A DNA stretch of 9,687 nt, from positions 1 to 9,687 of the forward strand of contig JAEDLO010000061.1 of NCBI GenBank assembly GCA_016295245.1, given 5' to 3'. This document shows positions 1-5,678 of this stretch, piece after piece; within the stretch, counting starts at the first letter, position 1, and each line of letters opens with the position of its first letter. The position numbers were made by a program, and so were the translations under genes. The notes under the pieces are model-generated. The model was given only the letters and a program-made list of their open reading frames with translations. It was not told where the DNA came from and searched no databases. This DNA comes from Bacteroidales bacterium. GTDB lineage: Bacteria > Bacteroidota > Bacteroidia > Bacteroidales > UBA932.

Positions 1-107
1 ATAATTGCGGGAGCTACCCTGACAAGCTGGTCAACTCTGGGCTGATACTTGCCGGAGGACTGCCACATATCCCTGTATACGAGGGAGAATTTGATTTCTT
101 TTGCCAT
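1..107 (-). CDS. Biotin-dependent carboxyltransferase subunit (OadA/PycB-like), N-terminal fragment
   Basis: The first 35 codons are in the window; the gene continues past position 1. The protein starts MAKEIKFSLVYRDMWQSSGK. This resembles the N-terminus of Bacteroidales proteins annotated as oxaloacetate decarboxylase alpha or pyruvate carboxylase subunit B. Members of this HMGL-like TIM-barrel family move carboxyl groups between oxaloacetate or pyruvate and biotin. The Y-R-D-x-x-Q-S stretch (residues 11-17) sits where the family has its metal-binding R-D-x-x-Q-S motif, with Asp13 the expected metal ligand. The ATG at 107-105 is chosen because a strong -7 promoter box lies about 23 bp upstream and the family motif follows at the normal distance. 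It is divergent from tRNA-His. The exact substrate, and whether a biotin domain is fused, cannot be decided from this fragment. Confidence 0.75.
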   Translation of the reverse strand, partial: MAKEIKFSLVYRDMWQSSGKYQPRVDQLVRVAPAI

Positions 108-129
108 ATCCGTATAACTGAAAATCATA

Positions 130-137
130 CAAAGATA
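130..137 (-). promoter_or_regulatory. Bacteroidetes -7 box for the carboxyltransferase gene
   Basis: The leftward strand reads TATCTTTG, a full match to the TAnnTTTG consensus. It lies about 23 bp before the ATG at 107, giving a predicted 5' leader of roughly 18 nt. No TTTG is found at 19-21 bp spacing (the bases there read CAAG or similar), so only the -7 half is supported. Confidence 0.55.
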
Positions 138-157
138 TGAAAAAAATCGCTTCTGCA

Positions 158-188
158 CTTGCAGTATCAAAATTATTTCTTACCTTTG
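158..188 (+). promoter_or_regulatory. Promoter of tRNA-His
   Basis: A CTTG element at 158-161 is followed, 19 bp later, by TACCTTTG at 181-188, a full match to TAnnTTTG. The transcript should start near 193, only about 7 nt before the mature tRNA-His 5' end. The -33 element matches TTG but not the full TTTG. Confidence 0.7.
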
Positions 189-199
189 CATTCCAACAC

Positions 200-276
200 G
201 GTGCGATTAGTTCAGTTGGTAGAGCACCAGATTGTGGTTCTGGGTGTCGTGGGTTCGAGCCCCACATCGCACCCCA
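200..276 (+). tRNA. tRNA-His (anticodon GTG)
   Basis: A full cloverleaf can be drawn. The acceptor stem GTGCGAT (201-207) pairs with ATCGCAC (266-272). The anticodon stem CCAGA/TCTGG carries the loop TT-GTG-GT. The T arm is GTGGG-TTCGAGC-CCCAC. The extra G at 200 opposite the C discriminator at 273 is the G-1:C73 pair that histidyl-tRNA synthetase recognises, which supports the anticodon call. The 3' CCA is encoded (274-276), unlike the other two tRNAs here. It is a single-gene transcript with its own promoter and terminator. Confidence 0.97.
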
Positions 277-285
277 ACTGATAAG

Positions 286-309
286 AGCGGCATTTTTGCC
301 GCTTTTTTT
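286..309 (+). terminator. Rho-independent terminator of tRNA-His
   Basis: A 7-bp perfect stem AGCGGCA/TGCCGCT (286-292 with 297-303) has a TTTT loop and is followed by an uninterrupted T run to 309. It starts 10 bp after the encoded CCA. Confidence 0.9.
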
Positions 310-381
310 GTTGTACCGTTATCTTTTCCGAAAAGGCTTTTTGCTGTCCGTGGCAGCCTGGCCGCCAATATGCAGAAGAAT

Positions 382-408
382 AAGAAAAGGGGCCTTGAAC
401 AGCCCCTT
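382..408 (-). terminator. Rho-independent terminator of tRNA-Pro
   Basis: On the leftward strand a 7-bp stem AAGGGGC/GCCCCTT encloses an 8-nt loop (387-408), followed by a T-rich tail TTTTCTTA. It begins 8 bp after the tRNA-Pro 3' end and converges with the tRNA-His terminator. The bases between the two (310-381) show no other recognisable feature. Confidence 0.85.
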
Positions 409-415
409 GAAAATG

Positions 416-489
416 TCGGGATGATCCGACTCGAACGGACGACCCCCACGTCCCGAACGTGGTGCGCTAGCCAACTGCGCTACATCCCG
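416..489 (-). tRNA. tRNA-Pro (anticodon CGG)
   Basis: The acceptor stem CGGGATG pairs with CATCCCG and the discriminator is A. The D stem is GCGC/GCGC. The anticodon stem CCACG/CGTGG holds TT-CGG-GA, and the T stem GTCCG/CGGAT has one G:U pair. The anticodon reads the CCG proline codon. No CCA is encoded, because the bases after the discriminator are CAT, so CCA must be added enzymatically. The mature 5' end directly abuts the eight-T tract of the rpsT terminator. I see no complete promoter in the preceding 50 bp. Confidence 0.96.
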
Positions 490-520
490 AAAAAAAATAA
501 ACTTGCTTAGGCAAGTTTAT
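490..520 (-). terminator. Strong hairpin terminator of rpsT, containing its stop codon
   Basis: A perfect 10-bp stem (497-506 with 511-520) has a 4-nt loop CTAA on the leftward strand, followed by eight T residues ending exactly at the tRNA-Pro 5' end. The TAA stop codon of rpsT (509-507) lies in the loop, so the last codons of the gene form one arm of the stem. The same hairpin is also the leader just upstream of tRNA-Pro, so it may attenuate rather than fully terminate. Confidence 0.85.
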
Positions 521-761
521 TGATATAGACTGCAATGCCACTCTTGAGATTTGAAGCCTTGTTCTTGTGGATGAGGCCAATCTTTGCGAGCTTGTCGATC
601 ATTGCATATACCTTTGGAGCATTCTTCTCAGCGGTAGCCTTGTCTGTGGTGTTGCGGATATCGCGGATAGCGTTGCGAGTTGTCTTTGCATAATACCTAT
701 TATGCAATCTGTGCCTTTCGTTCTGACGATCGGCCTTCTTTGCGGAAGCTGTATTTGCCAT
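507..761 (-). CDS. rpsT: 30S ribosomal protein S20
   Basis: This is an 84-residue, strongly basic protein of normal S20 length. S20 is an early-binding small-subunit protein that contacts 16S rRNA helices. The middle and end are typical of Bacteroidetes S20: NRYYAKTTRNA near residues 21-31, VYAMIDKLAK near 51-60, and IHKNKASNLKS near 64-74. The N-terminus (MANTASAKKADRQNE) departs from the usual MANHKSxxKR start but keeps the Met-Ala-Asn opening. The ATG at 761 is preceded by an A/T-rich leader with no Shine-Dalgarno site, as usual in this phylum. It lies 26 bp after tRNA-Glu on the same strand with no terminator between them, so the two are probably co-transcribed from the promoter at 900-931. 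Confidence 0.95.
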   Translation of the reverse strand: MANTASAKKADRQNERHRLHNRYYAKTTRNAIRDIRNTTDKATAEKNAPKVYAMIDKLAKIGLIHKNKASNLKSGIAVYINKLA

Positions 762-787
762 TATATTCTTTTTTTATATTTTTTTTG

Positions 788-859
788 TAGTGGGTAGGAG
801 AATCGAACTCCTATTGCAAGAATGAAAATCTTGAGTACTAGCCGTTATACGAACCCACC
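788..859 (-). tRNA. tRNA-Glu (anticodon TTC)
   Basis: The acceptor stem GGTGGGT pairs with ACCCACT, with a G1:U72 wobble at the end. The D arm has a short 3-bp stem GTA/TAC. The anticodon stem CAAGA/TCTTG carries TT-TTC-AT, and the T stem is AGGAG/CTCCT. The discriminator is A and no CCA is encoded. Anticodon UUC reads GAA and GAG. It lies directly upstream of rpsT and about 37 nt downstream of the predicted transcription start. Confidence 0.95.
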
Positions 860-899
860 GACTCAACCAACCTGAGTATTACACTCAAAATTGGGAATG

Positions 900-931
900 C
901 AAAGATATGTTTTTTTATCCGAAACTACAAA
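900..931 (-). promoter_or_regulatory. Promoter of the tRNA-Glu / rpsT transcript
   Basis: On the leftward strand TTTG (931-928) is followed after exactly 20 bp by TATCTTTG (907-900), a full match to both halves of the Bacteroidetes vegetative consensus. The predicted start is near 896. The -33 element abuts the stop codon of the DUF4837 gene (934-932). A small 5-bp hairpin (TGAGT/ACTCA, 873-887) lies in the resulting leader. Confidence 0.85.
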
Positions 932-1930
932 TTATTTTTCTTCGTTTTGTTTCCATTCCCACGAGTAGATAACGGATTCTACCTGGCGAAGGTGCTGGCG
1001 CTTGTTGTGCCCCGGAGCATAAACGAAGCCTTCAGCGACTATAATTTCCTTACCATCAGGGCTATAGAAGCTGTGGGATACAAACGGACCGCCCATATAG
1101 TCATTCTGGACATCCCACATTCCCCTTACCTGGGTGAAGTAGCGTCCGCGGTATTTGATGTTCTCCGCCTGGACAGGGAAGTACTCGCTGGTGGTCATAT
1201 ATGTGTTCTCGAACATTCCCGGGACGTTCTCCTTGAGGATGGCGTTGCGGTTCTTGATGATGTTCTCCTTGCTGAAAGGCTCGTCTTCATAGACCGGGTA
1301 TTTGTAGATGAGCAGGTCCTTGTAGAGAGACTGGGCGTCATTCGCCACCCAGGCGAAATCGTCCGTAATCTTGCGGAGTTTGTAGCCTGTAGGGATTCTC
1401 GGTGAACCTCCGAACACTTCGGCGATTGCCTCGCTGACCTTCTTTTCCTCGTAGCGGATGCTGTTTCGGATTACCCTGTCGCGCTCGGCGGTCTCAATGG
1501 CTGCAATGATGGTTTCCTGCTTGCTGCGGAAGAGCGAGTCCGCCTGAGCCGGAGTTTTGGCGCAGACCTGGATTACGCACTGGGGCGACGACCAAACGTC
1601 CTGACGGAAGACCACGCGGGTGCTGTCGGTTTGGGGCGAGACACTGAAGAATACTACGTTGCGGTGGACCTTGAAGAGGTCACCGAAGGCGGAAGGAACT
1701 ACGTTCACGAGGGTATAGAGCGGCTCTGCCAAAGGCAGGAACGGACAATCCTGGGCGAGGATATCGCGTGTGGTGTTGCCGAGGCTGCCCTCCCAATCAG
1801 GTTTTTCCATCACAACCACGACTTCACCGGCCTTGCCGCTGACGCTCGGCAGCAGGGGCTTGGTGTTTTTGCAGGAGCAGACGGCAAGGATGCCGAGCAG
1901 CAGGGATGCAAGTATTCCGGAGGATCTCAT
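932..1930 (-). CDS. DUF4837 family lipoprotein
   Basis: This is a 332-residue protein with a lipoprotein-type signal peptide: a short basic start, a hydrophobic stretch at residues 5-17, then V-C-S-C with Cys20 the likely lipidation site. The following sequence, with LPSVSGKAGEVVVVM at about residues 27-41, matches my memory of DUF4837, a Bacteroidetes family of unknown function. The residues after Cys20 (K-N-T-K-P) lack the acidic export signal that sends many Bacteroidetes lipoproteins to the cell surface, so a periplasm-facing location is more likely (inference). There are no membrane helices after the signal and no catalytic motif I can name. It is the last gene of the operon, 11 bp after rseP. 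No terminator follows; the next element is the tRNA-Glu promoter. Confidence 0.85.
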   Translation of the reverse strand: MRSSGILASLLLGILAVCSCKNTKPLLPSVSGKAGEVVVVMEKPDWEGSLGNTTRDILAQDCPFLPLAEPLYTLVNVVPSAFGDLFKVHRNVVFFSVSPQTDSTRVVFRQDVWSSPQCVIQVCAKTPAQADSLFRSKQETIIAAIETAERDRVIRNSIRYEEKKVSEAIAEVFGGSPRIPTGYKLRKITDDFAWVANDAQSLYKDLLIYKYPVYEDEPFSKENIIKNRNAILKENVPGMFENTYMTTSEYFPVQAENIKYRGRYFTQVRGMWDVQNDYMGGPFVSHSFYSPDGKEIIVAEGFVYAPGHNKRQHLRQVESVIYSWEWKQNEEK

Positions 1931-1941
1931 AAGTATTGTAT

Positions 1942-3246
1942 TTAAGGATTGATCAAACGTGTAATGTCATTGGAGAAGGCCAGGAACATCAAGGCCAGCA
2001 GCAGCACCATTCCTATCAGCTGGGCTATGTACAGGAACCGGTCGCTTGGCTTGCGTCCGCTTATCATCTCATAAAGAGTGAAGAGTATGTGGCCGCCGTC
2101 CAGTCCCGGGATAGGCAGGAGGTTCATTATGCCCAGCATTACCGACAGCAGGGCGAGGATGTTGAGGAACTGATACCAGTTCCACTTGGAAGGAAAGACC
2201 TGGCCGATGGCGATGAAACTGCCTACCGACTTGTAGGCTCCGGTCGAAGGCGTGCCGACTAGCTTCAGATCGGAAACATAGCCGGAGATTGTCTCGCCGG
2301 CGAGCTTGATTCCGGCGGGTATCGCCTCGAGCAGGCTATAATCGCGCACGCTGACCTGCGGGCTCTGCATATAGACGCCTATGCGGCCGCTGCTGTCAAC
2401 CTGAACGCGCATCGCCAGGGTGTCGGCCTGCCTGACGACGGTGGCCTCGATTTCGCGGTCCCTCAGCTCTGCGAGCACTTCGCGGCTGTCCTGCACGAAC
2501 TCGACCCTCCGTCCTTCGAAGGCGATGATGCGGTCTCCGCGCCTGAGGTCAGAAGCGGCATTCGCGCCCGAAGCGGCGACGGAGTCAATCACGAAAGGCA
2601 CTGCGAGGTCGAACATATTCGGCACGCTGATCACCTCGCCTATCATCGCGTGGTCGATGTAGATGTTGACCGTGTCATTGCCGCGCAGGACCGTGGCTTT
2701 GTGGACATTGCGCCGCGCCAGGTCGGCCTGGAGCCGGCTGAAGTCGGACGGGTGGTAGTCATCGAAGGCGATTACCTGGTCGCCGCTACGGAAGCCCATC
2801 TCGTAGGCGAGCTCGTTGACGTAGATGCGGTTGCCGTCATTGGGGATGAATGCGCTGCCCCAGATTGCCATTATGACAATGAAGGCCAGGATGGCGAAGA
2901 TCAGGTTGTTGAGGATGCCGCCTGCCATCACGAGCATACGCTGCCAGGCCGGGTGAGTGCGGAATTCCCACTTCTGAGGTTCTCCCTTGAGGGATTCGAG
3001 GTCCATTGACTCATCGACCATACCTGCAATCTTGCAGTAGCCGCCCAGCGGCAGCCAGCCGATGCCGAATTCGGTGTCGCCCCACTTCCAGCTGGCAAGG
3101 CGCACGCCGCCAATGTCGAAGAAGAGGTAGAACTTCTCTACGCGTATGCCGAAAAGACGAGCCCAGAAAAAGTGTCCGAGCTCGTGTATGAATATCAGGA
3201 GTGATAGCGCCAGTATTACCTGGAGCGCTTTAAACAATATAATCAT
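1942..3246 (-). CDS. rseP: RIP metalloprotease RseP (site-2 protease family)
   Basis: This 434-residue inner-membrane zinc protease cuts substrates inside the membrane; known substrates in other bacteria include anti-sigma factors and leftover signal peptides. The zinc site HELGH is at residues 21-25 in the first membrane helix. The third ligand lies in N-x-x-P-x-P-G-L-D-G-G-H, with Asp383, near the C-terminus. Hydrophobic segments lie at about 4-20, 103-130, 358-378 and 400-425. Between them are two PDZ-like domains (about 140-205 and 212-285), each with an R-x-G-D-x-x-I/V-x-F element, as in the two-PDZ E. coli protein. The length is close to the E. coli protein. The ATG at 3246 overlaps the end of dxr by 17 bp, suggesting translational coupling. 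The pairing with dxr is common in bacteria. Its substrate here is unknown. Confidence 0.96.
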   Translation of the reverse strand: MIILFKALQVILALSLLIFIHELGHFFWARLFGIRVEKFYLFFDIGGVRLASWKWGDTEFGIGWLPLGGYCKIAGMVDESMDLESLKGEPQKWEFRTHPAWQRMLVMAGGILNNLIFAILAFIVIMAIWGSAFIPNDGNRIYVNELAYEMGFRSGDQVIAFDDYHPSDFSRLQADLARRNVHKATVLRGNDTVNIYIDHAMIGEVISVPNMFDLAVPFVIDSVAASGANAASDLRRGDRIIAFEGRRVEFVQDSREVLAELRDREIEATVVRQADTLAMRVQVDSSGRIGVYMQSPQVSVRDYSLLEAIPAGIKLAGETISGYVSDLKLVGTPSTGAYKSVGSFIAIGQVFPSKWNWYQFLNILALLSVMLGIMNLLPIPGLDGGHILFTLYEMISGRKPSDRFLYIAQLIGMVLLLALMFLAFSNDITRLINP

Positions 3247-4387
3247 TTGCCATTGAAGCGACCATCCTGTTGGTTTCGAAGATGTCGTCGAGCTCAGGCT
3301 GGGCTACAAAATCCATACCTGCCAGACACTTCTCGTTTATCCTCGAGATGTCGTAGAATGAGATGAGTCCTTTAAGATAAGCCGCCACTGCGACCTCGTT
3401 GGAGGCATTAAGTGCGCAAGGGGCGTTGCCGCCGCGGCGTATGGCCTCGTAGGCGAGCTCAAGGTTGGGGAAGCGCTTGAGGTCAGGCGCCTGGAAGGTC
3501 AGGCTGCCGAGCGTGGCGAAGTCGAGCTTGCGGTTGCCCACGGTGATGCGCTCGGGGTAGCTAAGGGCGAAACCTATAGGCTCGCGCATATCCGGGCAGC
3601 CGAGCTGGGCGATAATGGCGCCGTCCTTGAATTCGATCATCGAGTGGATGATGGATTCGGGGTGAACCACCACGTTGATCTTCTCTGCCGGCACGTCGAA
3701 GAGCCACCTTGCCTCGATGACCTCGAGACCCTTGTTCATCATCGTCGCAGAGTCGATGGTGACCTTGGCGCCCATATCCCAGTTCGGATGCTTGAGGGCC
3801 TGGGCTGCCGTCGCCCTTGCTATCTGCTCCCTGTCCCAGGTGCGGAAAGGCCCGCCGGAAGCGGTGAGGTGAATCTTCTCGACAGGGTTGCCTCCCGATG
3901 CAAGCAGACACTGGAAGATGGCGGAGTGCTCGGAGTCAACCGGGAGGATTTTGCCCTTGTGGCGCCTGAGCGTTTCGACTACGATGGGACCTGCCGCCAC
4001 AAGGGTTTCCTTGTTGGCGAGGGCGACTGTCTTGCTGGCTTCCAGGGCGGCGAGTGTAGGCCTGAGGCCGCTGAAGCCCACCATCGCGCCTACAACTATG
4101 TCCACGCTGCTCTCGCGCACGAGATCGCACAGGCTGGAGATGCCTCCCCAAACCTTGCTGCAGCTGCCCTTGAGAGCCTCGGCGACCTGGGGATAGCGCC
4201 TCTCGTCGCTGATGACGACATTGGCGGCGTCGAATTCGCGGGCCTGGGCGATGAGGGCGTCCACGCTGCTGCGCGCCGAGATGAGTTCGACCTCAAAGAG
4301 GTCTCGATGTTGCCTGATGACATCCAGGGTCTGGGTCCCTATGGATCCTGTTGACCCCAGAATGGCTATTCTCTTTTTAGTGCTCAC
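3230..4387 (-). CDS. dxr: 1-deoxy-D-xylulose 5-phosphate reductoisomerase
   Basis: DXR catalyses the first committed step of the MEP isoprenoid pathway, turning DXP into 2-C-methyl-D-erythritol 4-phosphate with NADPH and a divalent metal; it is a cytosolic enzyme. The 385-residue length is typical. The NADPH-binding loop GSTGSIG is at 11-17. Metal ligands Asp151 and Glu153 lie in LPVDSEHSA, and the third, Glu222, follows M-N-K-G-L. H-P-E-S-I-I-H-S (242-249) and the ASGGPFR loop (176-182) are intact. The start is GTG at 4387, whose first base is the last base of the TAG stop of the upstream peptidase gene (1-bp overlap). This start places the nucleotide-binding loop at the usual distance from the N-terminus. 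The products feed undecaprenyl carrier and quinone synthesis. Confidence 0.98.
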   Translation of the reverse strand: MSTKKRIAILGSTGSIGTQTLDVIRQHRDLFEVELISARSSVDALIAQAREFDAANVVISDERRYPQVAEALKGSCSKVWGGISSLCDLVRESSVDIVVGAMVGFSGLRPTLAALEASKTVALANKETLVAAGPIVVETLRRHKGKILPVDSEHSAIFQCLLASGGNPVEKIHLTASGGPFRTWDREQIARATAAQALKHPNWDMGAKVTIDSATMMNKGLEVIEARWLFDVPAEKINVVVHPESIIHSMIEFKDGAIIAQLGCPDMREPIGFALSYPERITVGNRKLDFATLGSLTFQAPDLKRFPNLELAYEAIRRGGNAPCALNASNEVAVAAYLKGLISFYDISRINEKCLAGMDFVAQPELDDIFETNRMVASMANDYIV

Positions 4388-5238
4388 TAGAAACTTATGT
4401 ATTTCTGCGGGTCAAGGGCCTCTCCGTTATGCCAGAGTCCGAAATGGAGGTGGGCGGTCTGGTCCTTGATGCCGGTGTTGCCGACGAGCGCCACGGGGGT
4501 GCCCGCCTTGATTTGCTCGCCGTCGCGAATCAGCAGACGGCTGCAGTGGTTGAATATGCTGAGGACATTGTCCTTGTGTTGCATTACGAGATAGTATCCG
4601 TCTTCGTCATCCCAGCCGCTGAAGACCACGGTTCCGTCGAGGACGGACTTGACCACCGTGCCTGACGGGGCGGTGATGTCGATGGCCGGGTGGCTGATGG
4701 CGTCGAACTCAAGAGCGACCACACCCTTGACGGGCGAGAAGAAGTGCATGCCCTGTATGGGCAGGGAGCGTTCGCGGACCGCGCTTACGCCGAACTGCTC
4801 CTCCTCCCTGACGGTGCGGCGCAGGACAGAATCCTGGCGGGCGAGCTGGTCGCGGCTCTTGTCGGAGAGGTATTCCACCTTGCCGCCCGAGATGATGCTG
4901 CCGTAGTCGAAGGCTTCCTGGCCGGTAAGCACGCGGCTGAGGTTTTCGGCATAGAGGGTCCAGCGCGCTACGGCGTTCTCAAGGGAATCAATCTTGATGG
5001 CGTTGGAGACTGCGGCCTGCCTTGCGCGGGCGTCAGGGTAGCCGGGGATGGTGTTGCGTATGGGAGTGAGGGCGAAGATTAGCCAGATTGCGGTGGCGCC
5101 GAGCACAACTGCCGACACGAGTCCGTAGATCAGCTGTGACTTCGAGAACCTGAGCGTCTTTATCTTCTTATGGGTGCTGTCTTCAAAAAAAGACAGGCGA
5201 TAAATCTTTTCGCTCTTTTCCGGATTTTGTCTTCCCAT
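4387..5238 (-). CDS. Membrane-anchored M23 (LytM/DUF peptidase fold) metallopeptidase
   Basis: This 283-residue protein has a cytoplasmic basic N-terminus, one membrane helix at about 37-58, a helical, possibly coiled, stalk at about 70-160, and a C-terminal M23 domain from about 165. The zinc and catalytic residues of LytM-type endopeptidases are all present: His183 and Asp187 in H-x-x-x-D, His231 in the position of the catalytic His, and His263/His265 in the HLH motif. It is therefore likely an active peptidoglycan endopeptidase facing the periplasm, not a degenerate activator such as EnvC. It lacks LysM or SH3 domains. It is the first gene of the leftward operon, overlapping dxr by 1 bp and divergent from ruvX across 22 bp. 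The ATG at 5238 begins M-G-R-Q; no Shine-Dalgarno site is present. Confidence 0.92.
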   Translation of the reverse strand: MGRQNPEKSEKIYRLSFFEDSTHKKIKTLRFSKSQLIYGLVSAVVLGATAIWLIFALTPIRNTIPGYPDARARQAAVSNAIKIDSLENAVARWTLYAENLSRVLTGQEAFDYGSIISGGKVEYLSDKSRDQLARQDSVLRRTVREEEQFGVSAVRERSLPIQGMHFFSPVKGVVALEFDAISHPAIDITAPSGTVVKSVLDGTVVFSGWDDEDGYYLVMQHKDNVLSIFNHCSRLLIRDGEQIKAGTPVALVGNTGIKDQTAHLHFGLWHNGEALDPQKYISF

Positions 5239-5256
5239 ACTTTATAATTAAATTTG
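5226..5256 (+). promoter_or_regulatory. Promoter of the ruvX operon, inside the start of the M23 gene
   Basis: TTTG at 5226-5229 is followed after 19 bp by TAAATTTG at 5249-5256, matching both consensus halves. Using the spacing seen at the tRNA promoters, transcription should start at about 5260-5262, which is the ATG of ruvX itself. The -33 box lies within the first codons of the divergent M23 gene. Confidence 0.75.
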
Positions 5257-5260
5257 CACG

Positions 5261-5674
5261 ATGGACAGAATAATCGGAATTGACTACGGACGTGCCAGAG
5301 TGGGGGTGGCGGTGAGCGACCCTCTGGGCATCTTCGCGTCTCCGCTGGAAACTGTCCCAAGTGCAAAGATAATAGAATATCTCCAAAAATACGCAAGCGC
5401 TGAAACAGTCATAAAGTTTGTTGTGGGTTACCCTCTGAATCTCAACGGAGCGCCCGCCCAGGCCGCAGCAGACGTGGATGCCTTCTTGAAACAACTTCAG
5501 AAAGCCTTCCCTGAAACCCCCGTCGCCCTCGAGGACGAAAGATTCACTTCCGTGCTCGCCCACAGGGCAATGATAGACGGCGGGATGAAAAAAAGCGACC
5601 GCCGCGACAAGAACTCTGTGGACAAGATAAGCGCTGCAATTATTCTCCAGAGCTATCTGGACAAGAAAAAGTAA
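5261..5674 (+). CDS. ruvX: Putative pre-16S rRNA nuclease / Holliday junction resolvase homolog RuvX (YqgF)
   Basis: This is a 137-residue protein of normal YqgF length with an RNase H-like fold. Homologs mature the 5' end of 16S rRNA (E. coli YqgF) or resolve branched DNA. All family motifs are present: GIDYGxxRxGVAxSD at 6-20 with catalytic Asp8, VVGYPLN at 54-60, LEDERFTS at 90-97 with acidic residues 91-93, and a C-terminal V-D-K-x-x-A-A-x-I-L-Q with Asp121. The ATG at 5261 is the only start that keeps the first motif complete. It coincides with the predicted transcription start, so the mRNA may be leaderless. It is the first gene of the rightward operon; def follows after 4 bp. Confidence 0.96.
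   Translation: MDRIIGIDYGRARVGVAVSDPLGIFASPLETVPSAKIIEYLQKYASAETVIKFVVGYPLNLNGAPAQAAADVDAFLKQLQKAFPETPVALEDERFTSVLAHRAMIDGGMKKSDRRDKNSVDKISAAIILQSYLDKKK
5364..5371 (-). promoter_or_regulatory. Candidate -7 box for the M23-dxr-rseP-DUF4837 operon
   Basis: The leftward strand inside ruvX reads TATCTTTG followed by C, identical to the -7 box at 900-907. The short 22-bp divergent gap contains no such box for the leftward operon, so this is the best visible candidate. It would give a 5' leader of about 120 nt that is antisense to the ruvX start. The -33 half is weak: the nearest TTG is 22 bp upstream and lacks the fourth matching base. Confidence 0.4.
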
Positions 5675-5678
5675 AATT

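Noticed and set aside
207..510. Short open frames over the tRNA-His/tRNA-Pro region
   Set aside because: They are translations of tRNA genes, with tell-tale peptides such as GARTHDTQNHN and IRLERTTPTSRT. The tRNAs explain the sequence.
873..887. 5-bp hairpin TGAGT/ACTCA as a terminator for the DUF4837 operon
   Set aside because: The stem is short and A/T-containing, no T tract follows, and it lies inside the leader of the tRNA-Glu transcript.
3644..4354. Rightward 236-codon open frame
   Set aside because: It lies wholly antisense to dxr, which has every catalytic motif. The protein has no recognisable domain and the frame is explained by GC-rich codon bias in dxr.
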